A stretch of 64,000 nucleotides of DNA. Origin: Mycolicibacter hiberniae. Lineage in GTDB: Bacteria; Actinomycetota; Actinomycetes; Mycobacteriales; Mycobacteriaceae. Each line of letters opens with the position of its first letter. Position 1 is the stretch's first letter. This document shows, one piece after another, positions 1 to 7,218 of the stretch. The stretch spans positions 1,674,001-1,738,000 of the forward strand of contig NZ_AP022609.1 of assembly GCF_010729485.1 (NCBI RefSeq). The letters run 5' to 3'. The position numbers and the translations under genes were made by a program. A model generated the notes under the pieces. The model searched no databases. It saw only the letters and a program-made list of their open reading frames with translations, and was not told where the DNA came from.

Positions 1-2
1 TG

Positions 3-191
3 TCGATCTGCCGCGACAGCGTCGACTGTTTGTCCGATCCCCCGTTCGACCAGCCGATACTGCGCTTCGGGCAGAGCGCGGAGGCCGGGCCGTTCAACTG
101 CCGCTCGGAAGCCGAGGGCGTGACCTGCACCGTCAGCCCCTCCGAACGCGGCTTCACGATCTCGCCGTCCGGGATCGAACCCGTCGGCTGA
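3..191 (+). CDS. C-terminus of a cysteine-containing secreted protein (partial)
   Basis: An open frame enters from the left edge and ends at the TGA at 189-191, giving the last 62 residues of a protein. Four cysteines are visible (SICRDSVDC, NCRSEAEGVTCTV), and the tail reads GFTISPSGIEPVG. A Cys-Ser-x-x-x-GVTC core followed by a GF-x-I-S ending is typical, as I recall it, of small exported or lipoprotein-like mycobacterial proteins. The N-terminus, and so any signal peptide, lies outside the window, and no function can be assigned. Amino-acid composition and the clean stop support a real gene rather than a shadow frame. Confidence 0.6.
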   Translation, partial: SICRDSVDCLSDPPFDQPILRFGQSAEAGPFNCRSEAEGVTCTVSPSERGFTISPSGIEPVG

Positions 192-194
192 CTC

Positions 195-341
195 TCAGCG
201 CGGCGAATACATGATCACGGCCACCCCGGCACCCGCCCACAGCAGACCACGCTGTTCCCGCACCCCTTGCCACACCAGCCAGGCGCCGTCGATCTCGGCG
301 ACCGCGGCTAAGACGAACAGCGCGACGGAACGCAACACCAT
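195..341 (-). pseudogene. ynfA: YnfA/UPF0060 membrane protein remnant with internal deletion
   Basis: A 48-codon minus-strand frame runs from an ATG at 341 to the TGA at 195-197. Residues 1-36 (starting [20 protein letters not shown]) match the N-terminus of the YnfA/UPF0060 family as I know it. Residues 37-48 ([11 protein letters not shown]) match its extreme C-terminus. YnfA proteins are normally about 110 residues with four membrane helices. Here about 60 codons are missing in frame, so helices 2 and 3 and the loops between them are gone. The frame has no premature stop, so a short product could still be made, but it cannot fold like the family. A deletion remnant is the best reading. Confidence 0.72.
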
Positions 342-405
342 GAACGCTGACCCTAGAGGCAGGCCTGCGACCAGGCGAAACCGCCAACCGCGGGGTTGGC
401 GCGAT

Positions 406-411
406 TAGGCT
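406..411 (+). promoter_or_regulatory. Likely -10 element of a leaderless cya transcript
   Basis: TAGGCT fits the actinobacterial TANNNT -10 consensus. It is followed by 7 nt and then the GTG start at 419, so transcription would begin at or next to the start codon. No Shine-Dalgarno sequence precedes the GTG, which fits a leaderless mRNA. Confidence 0.5.
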
Positions 412-418
412 GGAGCTC

Positions 419-1729
419 GTGTCCGTCAAGCGGTTCCTCGCGGTGCCCGCCGAGGCGCAGACCCCCTACCGCCGCACCCACTGCGTGCCGGCCCGCACCC
501 GGCACTACGCGGGGCGGCTGTCACAGCGGCTGCGCATCCTCAAGGTGTCCGCGGGGATGGCCGCGATGATCAGCGCCGGCTGGGGTCTGCTGGAGCTCTG
601 GGCCGCGCCCGCCCACTGGGGGATCGCGCTGATCAACCTCGTGGCCGCGACCGCCCTGGCCCTGACCCCGCTGCTGTACCGCTTCGGCGAGCTCATCGCG
701 CCCCTGGCCTTCGTCGGGATCGCCTACCTGACGACCGCCGTGGTCTGCTGGGTGGTGGGCACCGGATCGGGCATCCAGTTCTATTTCCTGGCCGCCGCAT
801 CGATCAGCGTGCTCATCCTCGGCGTGGACCGGATCAAGCTGGCGGCCGCCGTGGCCGGGGTCGGGGCGTCGCTGACCATCGCCCTGCATTACCTGGTGCC
901 CGCCGACAAGCTGCAGCAGCCGGCCTGGCTGCACAACCTGTCCTACGTCATGGTGGTCGTCTCGGCGTGCTTCATGGTGGTCGCCACCGTCTGGTTCGCG
1001 CTGCGCGAGATCGCCCGCGCCGAAGCGGCGATGGAAGCCGAATACGAGCGTTCCGAAGCCCTGCTGGCCAACATCTTGCCCACAGCCGTCGCCGACCGCC
1101 TCAAGAACCCGGCGGTCGACGTCATCGCCGACAGCTACCCGGACGCCTCGGTGCTGTTCGCCGACATCGCCGATTTCACCCGGCGGGCCAGCCAGACCGA
1201 CCCGGGGCAGCTGGTCGGTTTCCTCAACGAGCTTTACAGCGGCCTGGACCGCCTGGTCGACCAGCACGGCCTCGAGAAGATCAAGACCAGCGGCGACTCC
1301 TACATGGTGGTCAGCGGGGTTCCCGATCCGCGGCCGGACCACCTGCATGCGCTGGCCCGGCTGGCCCTCGACATCGCCGCCACCATCGCCGGCCTGCGCG
1401 ACCCCCTGGGCCGCCCGGTATCGCTGCGGATCGGGCTGGCCACCGGACCGGTGGTGGCCGGTGTGGTGGGCAACCGCCGGTTCTTCTACGACGTCTGGGG
1501 CGACGCGGTGAACCTCGCCTCGCGGATGGAGTCGACCGGTGTGGCCAACCGCATCCAGGTGCCCCAAGAGGTCAGGGACCGCCTGAGCGACGTCTTCGTG
1601 CTCGAGGAGCGCGGCGACGTGGACGTCAAGGGCAAGGGTGTGATGCGGACATGGTTTCTGGTCGGCGTCCGCCCCCGCGCCGCGCGCGGTCCGGCCGGCC
1701 GCTCCCTGTCGGTGACTCCGGCACGCTGA
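419..1729 (+). CDS. cya: Membrane class III adenylate cyclase (Rv1625c type)
   Basis: This 436-residue protein converts ATP to cAMP. Six hydrophobic segments lie at about residues 43-63, 69-88, 93-115, 119-136, 142-161 and 174-195, followed by a linker helix and a class III cyclase domain from about 240 to 410. All canonical residues are present: metal-binding D249 and D293, adenine-selecting K289 and D358, and transition-state N365 and R369. They are offset by exactly seven from the residues I recall for M. tuberculosis Rv1625c. With one six-helix cassette and one catalytic domain, it should work as a homodimer resembling half of a mammalian cyclase. The GTG start is chosen because a TANNNT box sits 7 nt before it. 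The gene stands alone, with a lipase gene 65 nt downstream. Confidence 0.95.
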   Translation: MSVKRFLAVPAEAQTPYRRTHCVPARTRHYAGRLSQRLRILKVSAGMAAMISAGWGLLELWAAPAHWGIALINLVAATALALTPLLYRFGELIAPLAFVGIAYLTTAVVCWVVGTGSGIQFYFLAAASISVLILGVDRIKLAAAVAGVGASLTIALHYLVPADKLQQPAWLHNLSYVMVVVSACFMVVATVWFALREIARAEAAMEAEYERSEALLANILPTAVADRLKNPAVDVIADSYPDASVLFADIADFTRRASQTDPGQLVGFLNELYSGLDRLVDQHGLEKIKTSGDSYMVVSGVPDPRPDHLHALARLALDIAATIAGLRDPLGRPVSLRIGLATGPVVAGVVGNRRFFYDVWGDAVNLASRMESTGVANRIQVPQEVRDRLSDVFVLEERGDVDVKGKGVMRTWFLVGVRPRAARGPAGRSLSVTPAR

Positions 1730-1794
1730 GCCGGCGGTTCGGCCGGTTTCGGTAGGGTGCCGGATCAGGTCGTCCCACAACGCTGAGGAGCGCA

Positions 1795-3039
1795 ATGACA
1801 AGGCTTTTGGCCGTGCTCGGCTCGCTGGCCGGTCTGGCCAACACCATCAACGGTTACCGGCCGCTGACCCGGCGTGGCTATCCCTCGTTGTATGCGTTCG
1901 GCTTCGGCCTGATCACCTCGGAGCTGCCCCTGCAACTCATCGCCGGTCAGTCCGCGGTGCTGGCGGCGCTGTCGCGGTGGCTGTCGCCGCAGGCCCGGCG
2001 GGCCGGCTGGCTGCTGTCGGCATTGTCCTGGCTGGGCCTGCTGGGGCTGCACCATGCCGGGCGCACCGCCGATAAGCACCTGACCGCGGCGCTGGACGCC
2101 GGACTCGGGACCCGGCGGCGCACCGACAGCCGGGACCTGTGGCAGCGGCCGGGTCCCGACGGCGAGATCGCCAAGGCGCCCGGTGTGGTGCGGATGATGC
2201 GGGTTTATCGGGACTACGCCACCGACTCCAACATCCCCTACGGCGAATACGGCGGTCGCAACACCCTGGATGTGTGGCGGCACCGCGACCTGCCCCGCGA
2301 CGGTCGCGCACCGGTCCTGGTGCAGGTGCACGGGGGCGCATGGATGGTCGGAAGCAAACGCGGCCAAGCACATCCGCTGATGACACACCTGGTGGAGCGG
2401 GGCTGGGTGTGCGTGTCGATCAACTACCGGTTGAGTCCGCGCTCCACCTGGCCCGACCACATCGTCGACGTCAAGCGGGCGCTGGCCTGGACCAAGGCGA
2501 ACATTGCCGCCTACGGCGGCGACCCGGACTGGATCGCGCTGACCGGCGGCTCGGCGGGCGGCCACCTGTGTGCTCTGACCGCACTGACTCCCAACGACCC
2601 GCGATTTCAGCCGGGCTTCGCCGACGCCGACACCAGCGTGCGGGCGGCGGTCCCGTTCTACGGGGTCTACGACTTCACCGGCGAGACCGGGCTGCACCCG
2701 CTGTTGACCCCCACGGTGGGCGCCTATGTGTTCAAGCAGAGCTGGCGGCGTTTCCCCGAGACCTATCGCGACGCCTCCCCGATGACCTACATCTCTGCCG
2801 AGGCCCCACCGTTTTTCCTGCTGCACGGGCGCAACGATTCGCTGGTGCCGGTGGAGCAGGGCCGCGCTTTCGCCGCCCGGCTGCGCGAGGTCAGCGCGAA
2901 CCCGGTGGTGTATGCCGAGTTGCCTCGGGCAGAGCATGCCTTCGACATTTTCGGTTCGCCGCGGGCCGGTCACACGGCGATCGCCGTCGAGCAGTTCCTG
3001 GCCGAGATTTACGCCCGGGAAACCGCGCCGGCGTCCTGA
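1795..3039 (+). CDS. Alpha/beta-hydrolase fold-3 esterase with N-terminal hydrophobic region
   Basis: This 414-residue protein belongs to the hormone-sensitive-lipase-like esterases of the mycobacterial Lip group. The oxyanion motif HGGAW begins at H179, the nucleophile is S253 in GGSAGGH, and the acid and base are probably D348 (HGRND) and H381 (RAEHAFD). Residues 1-95 contain three hydrophobic stretches, so the enzyme is probably membrane attached. GAGGAG lies just before the ATG and a TAGGGT box is about 40 nt upstream, giving a normal leadered mRNA. The substrate is not readable; short- to medium-chain esters are usual for the family. It sits between the cyclase and a DUF308 gene that are neighbours in M. 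tuberculosis as I recall, so it may be an insertion here. Confidence 0.88.
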   Translation: MTRLLAVLGSLAGLANTINGYRPLTRRGYPSLYAFGFGLITSELPLQLIAGQSAVLAALSRWLSPQARRAGWLLSALSWLGLLGLHHAGRTADKHLTAALDAGLGTRRRTDSRDLWQRPGPDGEIAKAPGVVRMMRVYRDYATDSNIPYGEYGGRNTLDVWRHRDLPRDGRAPVLVQVHGGAWMVGSKRGQAHPLMTHLVERGWVCVSINYRLSPRSTWPDHIVDVKRALAWTKANIAAYGGDPDWIALTGGSAGGHLCALTALTPNDPRFQPGFADADTSVRAAVPFYGVYDFTGETGLHPLLTPTVGAYVFKQSWRRFPETYRDASPMTYISAEAPPFFLLHGRNDSLVPVEQGRAFAARLREVSANPVVYAELPRAEHAFDIFGSPRAGHTAIAVEQFLAEIYARETAPAS

Positions 3040-3096
3040 GCGCTCCGGGGGTGCGATACCCCGGCCAGAACGCCGTAGTTGTGCCAGACTTCGGCT

Positions 3097-3687
3097 ATGG
3101 AAACGTCGGTTCCGAGCCTGCTGCCGAATTTGTGGAAGACGACGCTGGTCTCTGGTGTATTGGCCCTTATTTTGGGCGTGCTGGTCTTGGTCTGGCCTGG
3201 CCGATCCATTCTGGTTGCTGCCGTGCTGTTCGGTGTGTACCTGGTGGTCACTGGGGTTGCGCAGCTGATCTTCGCGTTCAGCCTTCCCATCATGTCGGCC
3301 GGCGGAAGGGTGTTGCTGTTTCTCAGCGGCACCGCGTCGGTGATTCTGGCCGTCCTGTGCTTCCGGCACTTCAACTCGGACGAAGAGGCGCTGGCCGTGC
3401 TGCTGCTGGCCATCTGGATCGCGGTCGGGTTCATCTTCCGCGGAGTGGCGACGGCGGTGGCGGCCATCAGCGACCCGGCGCTGCCGGGCCGCGGCTGGCA
3501 GATCTTCATGGGCGTGGTCAGCCTGCTGGCCGGTCTGGTGACGCTGGCGTCGCCGTTCGCCTCGTTGTGGGTGCTGGCGGTGGTCGTCGGCAGCTGGCTG
3601 ATCGTCATCGGCATCACCGAGATCATCACCGGCTTCAAGATTCGCAGCGCATCTCGCGAACTCGCAACCACCTTCTCGGTCGGGTAA
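3097..3687 (+). CDS. DUF308/HdeD-type six-helix membrane protein
   Basis: The 196-residue product is almost entirely hydrophobic, with about six membrane segments in three pairs. Repeated G-x-Y-L-V-V-x-G and GSWLIVIGITEII motifs are typical of the DUF308 (HdeD-like) family. HdeD proteins are linked to acid resistance in enterobacteria, but mycobacterial members have no settled role. The ATG at 3097 is preferred over an in-frame TTG at 3079, because METSV followed by a short amphipathic stretch and helix 1 fits the family. There is no strong Shine-Dalgarno sequence. M. tuberculosis, from memory, has a comparable gene (Rv1624c) next to the cyclase Rv1625c, so this is the expected neighbour. Confidence 0.82.
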   Translation: METSVPSLLPNLWKTTLVSGVLALILGVLVLVWPGRSILVAAVLFGVYLVVTGVAQLIFAFSLPIMSAGGRVLLFLSGTASVILAVLCFRHFNSDEEALAVLLLAIWIAVGFIFRGVATAVAAISDPALPGRGWQIFMGVVSLLAGLVTLASPFASLWVLAVVVGSWLIVIGITEIITGFKIRSASRELATTFSVG

Positions 3688-3792
3688 TCGGGCGGCCGAA
3701 CGTCCGCGACCGCCGCCCGGGCGCCGTCGCGGGTACCCTGAGTCCTGATCCGTTGTCACACCTGCCTGATGCTCTGATGTGGAGTCCGCTCA

Positions 3793-4344
3793 ATGCCCGA
3801 GTCCGGCACGCCGTCGCTGTCGCCCGAGTCTCAGCCGTCCGTCGATAGCTATCCCTCGCCGGGCTACCTGTATCCGTACTCGGCGCCCGGGCAGTACCCC
3901 GGCTATCCCCCGCCCGGGGCGCCCCCGGCGCTCAGGAACGGCGCAGGTATCGCCGCGCTGATCGTGGCGATCGCCGGCATCGTGACAGCGCTGTCGGTGA
4001 TCGGCGGGGTGGCCCTGGGCCTGGTGGCGATGGTGCTGGGCATCATCGGCCGCGGGCGGGCCAAGCGCGGCGAAGCCGACAACGGTGGCGTCGCCCTCGC
4101 CGGGATCGTGCTGGGCGCGCTGGCAGTGGTCGCCGGGATCGGCTGCATCTTCATCTACGTCGGCATCTGGCGCACCGCAGGCGGCGGCGACTACGTGGCC
4201 TGCATGACGAAGGCCGGTTCAAATACCGCGGCCCAGCAGCAATGCACCGAGCGGTTCAAAGAGCACTTCGAGAACACCTTCGGCAGCGGTGCCGACGCCC
4301 CGATGGTGCAGGAGGAATCTGACACCGGCCTGATGCCGGCCTAG
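3793..4344 (+). CDS. DUF4190-type membrane protein with Pro/Tyr-rich N-terminus
   Basis: The protein has 183 residues. Residues 1-47 form a disordered cytosolic tail rich in Pro, Tyr and Gly (YPSPGYLYPYS, YPGYPPPGAPP). Two membrane helices follow at about 52-86 and 97-125, with a basic RGRAKRG loop between them. An outer segment carries two cysteines (VACMTK, QQQCTERF) that could form a disulfide. This tail-plus-two-helix layout is common in mycobacterial envelope proteins annotated as DUF4190. A GGAG lies 9 nt before the ATG, and a TACCCT box is about 55 nt upstream. It is convergent with tesB. No specific function can be read. Confidence 0.8.
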   Translation: MPESGTPSLSPESQPSVDSYPSPGYLYPYSAPGQYPGYPPPGAPPALRNGAGIAALIVAIAGIVTALSVIGGVALGLVAMVLGIIGRGRAKRGEADNGGVALAGIVLGALAVVAGIGCIFIYVGIWRTAGGGDYVACMTKAGSNTAAQQQCTERFKEHFENTFGSGADAPMVQEESDTGLMPA

Positions 4345-4402
4345 CGCTGACTGCGAGCGCGGCGGAGCCGGGCGAAGCAGGTCCGCGCGAAACCCGCCCC
4401 GC

Positions 4403-5281
4403 CTAGCGCTTGACCTTCGGGAAGTACTTCAGCACGCCTTCCTGCGTGACGGTCGCCAGCAGCTGCCCGGAGCGGTCGAAGAAGTGCCCGGAGCCCAGTC
4501 CGCGGGAGTCGGCGGCCACCGGTGACGACGTCGCGTAGAGCACCCAGTCGTCGAACCGGATCGGCCGGTGAAACCACACGGTGTGGTTGGCGCTGGCCGC
4601 AAAGATCCGATCGAAGCCCCACGACAGGCCGTGGGTGGTGATGATCGAATCCAGGACCGTGGTGTCCGAGGAGTAGACCAGCATCGCGGTGTGCAGCACC
4701 GGATCCTCCGGGATCGGCCCGTCCGCCTTGACCCAGACGCGGTTGTGCGCAAGGCGATCGCCCTTGTCTCGCATCACCCAGGCCGGATCGTTGACGTAGC
4801 GCCACTCGATCGGGTGCGGCGCGTTGACGAAGCCCGGCACGACCTCTTCATAACCGTCGAGCAATTCACCCAGCCGGGGCAACGTTTCGGGCTCGGCGAC
4901 CGCCGGCGCCTCGACACTGTGCTCCAGACCGCTGCCCCCGGACAGGTAGGAGACCATCGAGGTGGCGATCAGGGTGTCGCCCTGCAGCGCGTCCACCCGC
5001 CGGTTGGCGAACCGGCGTTCGTCACGCAGCCGGTGTACCCGGAATTCGATGTCGCGGGCCGGGTCGCCACCGTTGATGAAGTGGACCGACAGCGTGCCGG
5101 GCGGCAGGTGCGGGGCCACGGTGCGGCTGGCCGCCACCATGGACTGGGCCATCAGCTGCCCGCCGAAGGTCCGCAACGGCGTCTTACTGGGATGCGATCC
5201 GACGAAGCAGTCGTCGTCGCCAAGCTTGAGGTCCAGTACCGCCAGTAGTTCTTCGAGATCCGTATTCGGCTCGGACGGCAC
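4403..5281 (-). CDS. tesB: Acyl-CoA thioesterase II
   Basis: TesB hydrolyses acyl-CoA to the free fatty acid and CoA. The 292-residue length and double hot-dog layout match the family. The probable catalytic triad is D206 (YSSD), T234 (NHTVWFH) and Q280 (VTQEG), which corresponds to the Asp-Thr-Gln triad of E. coli TesB. The N-terminal hot dog carries TFGGQLMAQS. The GTG start at 5281 shares its first base with the TAG stop of pyk, so translation is probably coupled to the kinase. The pyk-tesB pair is also adjacent in M. tuberculosis as I recall (Rv1617-Rv1618). The physiological acyl chain length is not readable. Confidence 0.94.
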   Translation of the reverse strand: MPSEPNTDLEELLAVLDLKLGDDDCFVGSHPSKTPLRTFGGQLMAQSMVAASRTVAPHLPPGTLSVHFINGGDPARDIEFRVHRLRDERRFANRRVDALQGDTLIATSMVSYLSGGSGLEHSVEAPAVAEPETLPRLGELLDGYEEVVPGFVNAPHPIEWRYVNDPAWVMRDKGDRLAHNRVWVKADGPIPEDPVLHTAMLVYSSDTTVLDSIITTHGLSWGFDRIFAASANHTVWFHRPIRFDDWVLYATSSPVAADSRGLGSGHFFDRSGQLLATVTQEGVLKYFPKVKR

Positions 5282-6699
5282 TAGACGTAGTCCTCCCCGA
5301 TGCGGTGCACGTGGATCATGTTGGTCGATCCCTCAGTCCCCGGCGGAGCGCCCGCGACGATGACCACCAGATCACCGCGCTCGTAGCGCCCCAGACCCAG
5401 CAGCGCCTTGTCCACCTGGCGGATCATGCTGTCGGTCGTGTGTGCCTGCGGGACGATGAAGGTCTCGGTCCCCCACGTCATCGCCAACTGGCTGCGGATC
5501 TCGGGCAGGGCGGTGAACGCCAGCAGCGGCAGCCGGGTGTGCAACCGGGCCAGTCGGCGCACCGTGTCGCCGGATTGGGTGAACGCCACCAGTGCCTTGG
5601 CGTCCAGGCGTTCGCCGATCTCGCGGGCCGCGAAGGAGATCACGCCCCGCTTGGTGCGCGGCATGTGCGTCAGCGGCGGTACCGCCGTGGAGTTCTGTTC
5701 CACAGCACAGATGATGCGGCTCATGGTCCGCACGGCGTCCAGCGCGTGCTTGCCCACCGCGGTCTCGCCGGAGAGCATCAACGCGTCCGCGCCGTCGAGC
5801 ACCGCGTTGGCGACATCGGAGGCTTCGGCCCGGGTGGGCCGGAAGTTGTCGATCATCGACTCCAGCATCTGCGTGGCCACGATCACCGGCCGGGCGTTCT
5901 CGCGAGCCACCTGGATGGCGCGTTTCTGCACCAGGGGCACCTCTTCGAGCGCCAGCTCCACGCCGAGGTCGCCGCGCGCCACCATGATGGCGTCGAAGGC
6001 CAGCACCACCGCCTCGAGGTTCTCGATGGCTTGCGGCTTTTCCAGTTTGGCGATCACCGGGACCCGGCGGCCGACCCGGTCCATCACCTCGTGCACCAGC
6101 TCGACGTCCGACGGCGAGCGCACGAACGACAGCGCCACCATGTCGACACCGAGTTGCAGCGCGAACTCGAGGTCTTCGATGTCCTTCTCCGACAGCGCCG
6201 GCGCGGAGACCTTCATGCCCGGCAGCGACATGCCCTTGTGGTTGCTGACCGGACCACCGTCGGTGACCCGGCACAGCACGTCCTCGCCGTCGATGCGCTC
6301 CACCACCAGCCCGACCTTGCCGTCGTCGACCAGGACGCGGTCGCCCGGGGCGGCGTCAGCGGCCAGTTTCTTGTACGTGGTGGACACCCGGTCGTGGTCG
6401 CCGGGGCAGTCGGCGACGGTGATGCGCACCGTCTCACCGGCGGCCCAGTAGGTGGGGCCGTCGGCAAAACGCCCCAACCGGATCTTGGGCCCCTGCAGAT
6501 CGGCGAGCACGCCCACGGCCCGCCCGGTCGCGTCGGAGGCGGCGCGGACGCGCTCGTAAGAAGCCTGGTGGTCTTTGTGGTCGCCGTGGCTGAAGTTCAG
6601 GCGGGCCACGTCCATGCCCGCGTCAACCAGAGCCCGGACCATCTCCGCGGAGTGGGTCGCCGGGCCGAGAGTGCAGACGATCTTGCTGCGTCTATTCAC
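5281..6699 (-). CDS. pyk: Pyruvate kinase
   Basis: This enzyme transfers phosphate from phosphoenolpyruvate to ADP in the last step of glycolysis. It is 472 residues long, as in M. tuberculosis PykA. Visible motifs are the N-terminal RRSKIVCTLGPA, ARLNFSHG, KIRLGRF, the catalytic lysine segment IAKLEKPQAIENLEAV, the metal site MVARGDLGVEL, ATQMLESM and SGETAVGKHALDAV. The C-terminal domain of about 130 residues has the form expected for allosteric control, but the effector cannot be told from the sequence. The GTG at 6699 follows a TATGCT box by 6 nt, so the mRNA is probably leaderless. tesB follows, overlapping the stop by one base. Confidence 0.97.
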   Translation of the reverse strand: MNRRSKIVCTLGPATHSAEMVRALVDAGMDVARLNFSHGDHKDHQASYERVRAASDATGRAVGVLADLQGPKIRLGRFADGPTYWAAGETVRITVADCPGDHDRVSTTYKKLAADAAPGDRVLVDDGKVGLVVERIDGEDVLCRVTDGGPVSNHKGMSLPGMKVSAPALSEKDIEDLEFALQLGVDMVALSFVRSPSDVELVHEVMDRVGRRVPVIAKLEKPQAIENLEAVVLAFDAIMVARGDLGVELALEEVPLVQKRAIQVARENARPVIVATQMLESMIDNFRPTRAEASDVANAVLDGADALMLSGETAVGKHALDAVRTMSRIICAVEQNSTAVPPLTHMPRTKRGVISFAAREIGERLDAKALVAFTQSGDTVRRLARLHTRLPLLAFTALPEIRSQLAMTWGTETFIVPQAHTTDSMIRQVDKALLGLGRYERGDLVVIVAGAPPGTEGSTNMIHVHRIGEDYV

Positions 6700-6705
6700 G
6701 GCGCC

Positions 6706-6711
6706 AGCATA
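6706..6711 (-). promoter_or_regulatory. Likely -10 element of a leaderless pyk transcript
   Basis: On the minus strand TATGCT is followed by 6 nt and then the GTG start of pyk at 6699. There is no Shine-Dalgarno sequence, so transcription probably starts on the GTG. Confidence 0.5.
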
Positions 6712-6798
6712 GTCGGACAGACTGAGGCGCCTTCCTCAGGAATGGTTACGGACAGCGAAAATCCGTGTGGCGCATCGGTGCGAGCGCTCAACCGGGGG

Positions 6799-7173
6799 CT
6801 AGCGCAGCGGCCGGCCTTGCCTGTCGTGCACCCGCCCGCTCAGCATCAGGACCGCGTCTATGACACCCCAGCCGAAGGGCACGATGATCCCGAGCCCGTA
6901 GGTGGTGACGGTGGCCAGCAGCCCGACCGTCAGCTGCACCAAACCCAGTCCGGTCTGGCCCAGGTACATCCGCCCGAAACCCAGGAAGCCGAAGAACCCG
7001 AGCAGCTGCAGCAACGCCGCGGTCATTTTGGACTTCGGCGAGTACGGCAGCCCGGTCGCCGGGGAGCGGCCGTAGGGCGCCCACATGTCGGGATGCCCCT
7101 GATACGGCGGCGGGTAGCCAGGCGGGGGCCAGTCGCCGTGCGGCCCGGCCGGAGGCCATGGCGGGACAGTCAT
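6799..7173 (-). CDS. TM2-domain membrane protein with Pro-rich N-terminus
   Basis: The product has 124 residues. The first 45 are rich in Pro, Gly, Tyr and Trp (PPWPPAGPHGDWPPPGYPPP). A TM2 domain follows from about residue 48, with FGFLGFGRMYLGQTGLG and a second helix ending in the PFGWGVIDAVLML motif. TM2 proteins have two helices joined by a short turn. Their molecular role in mycobacteria is unknown. It lies between pyk and lgt, matching Rv1616 in M. tuberculosis as I recall. CATGCT sits 6 nt before the ATG, a weaker candidate leaderless promoter. The intervening Rv1615-type gene expected before lgt is absent, and only 45 nt separate the two. Confidence 0.85.
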   Translation of the reverse strand: MTVPPWPPAGPHGDWPPPGYPPPYQGHPDMWAPYGRSPATGLPYSPKSKMTAALLQLLGFFGFLGFGRMYLGQTGLGLVQLTVGLLATVTTYGLGIIVPFGWGVIDAVLMLSGRVHDRQGRPLR

Positions 7174-7218
7174 CTATGCAGCATGCCAGAACTGCCGGCT
7201 ACGGCGTCCGGTCTGAGA

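Noticed and set aside
521..1801. Long minus-strand open frame opposite the adenylate cyclase gene
   Set aside because: It is the antisense shadow of a high-GC coding gene; its protein is low-complexity His/Gly/Arg-rich with no motif, and the plus-strand gene has a complete domain set.
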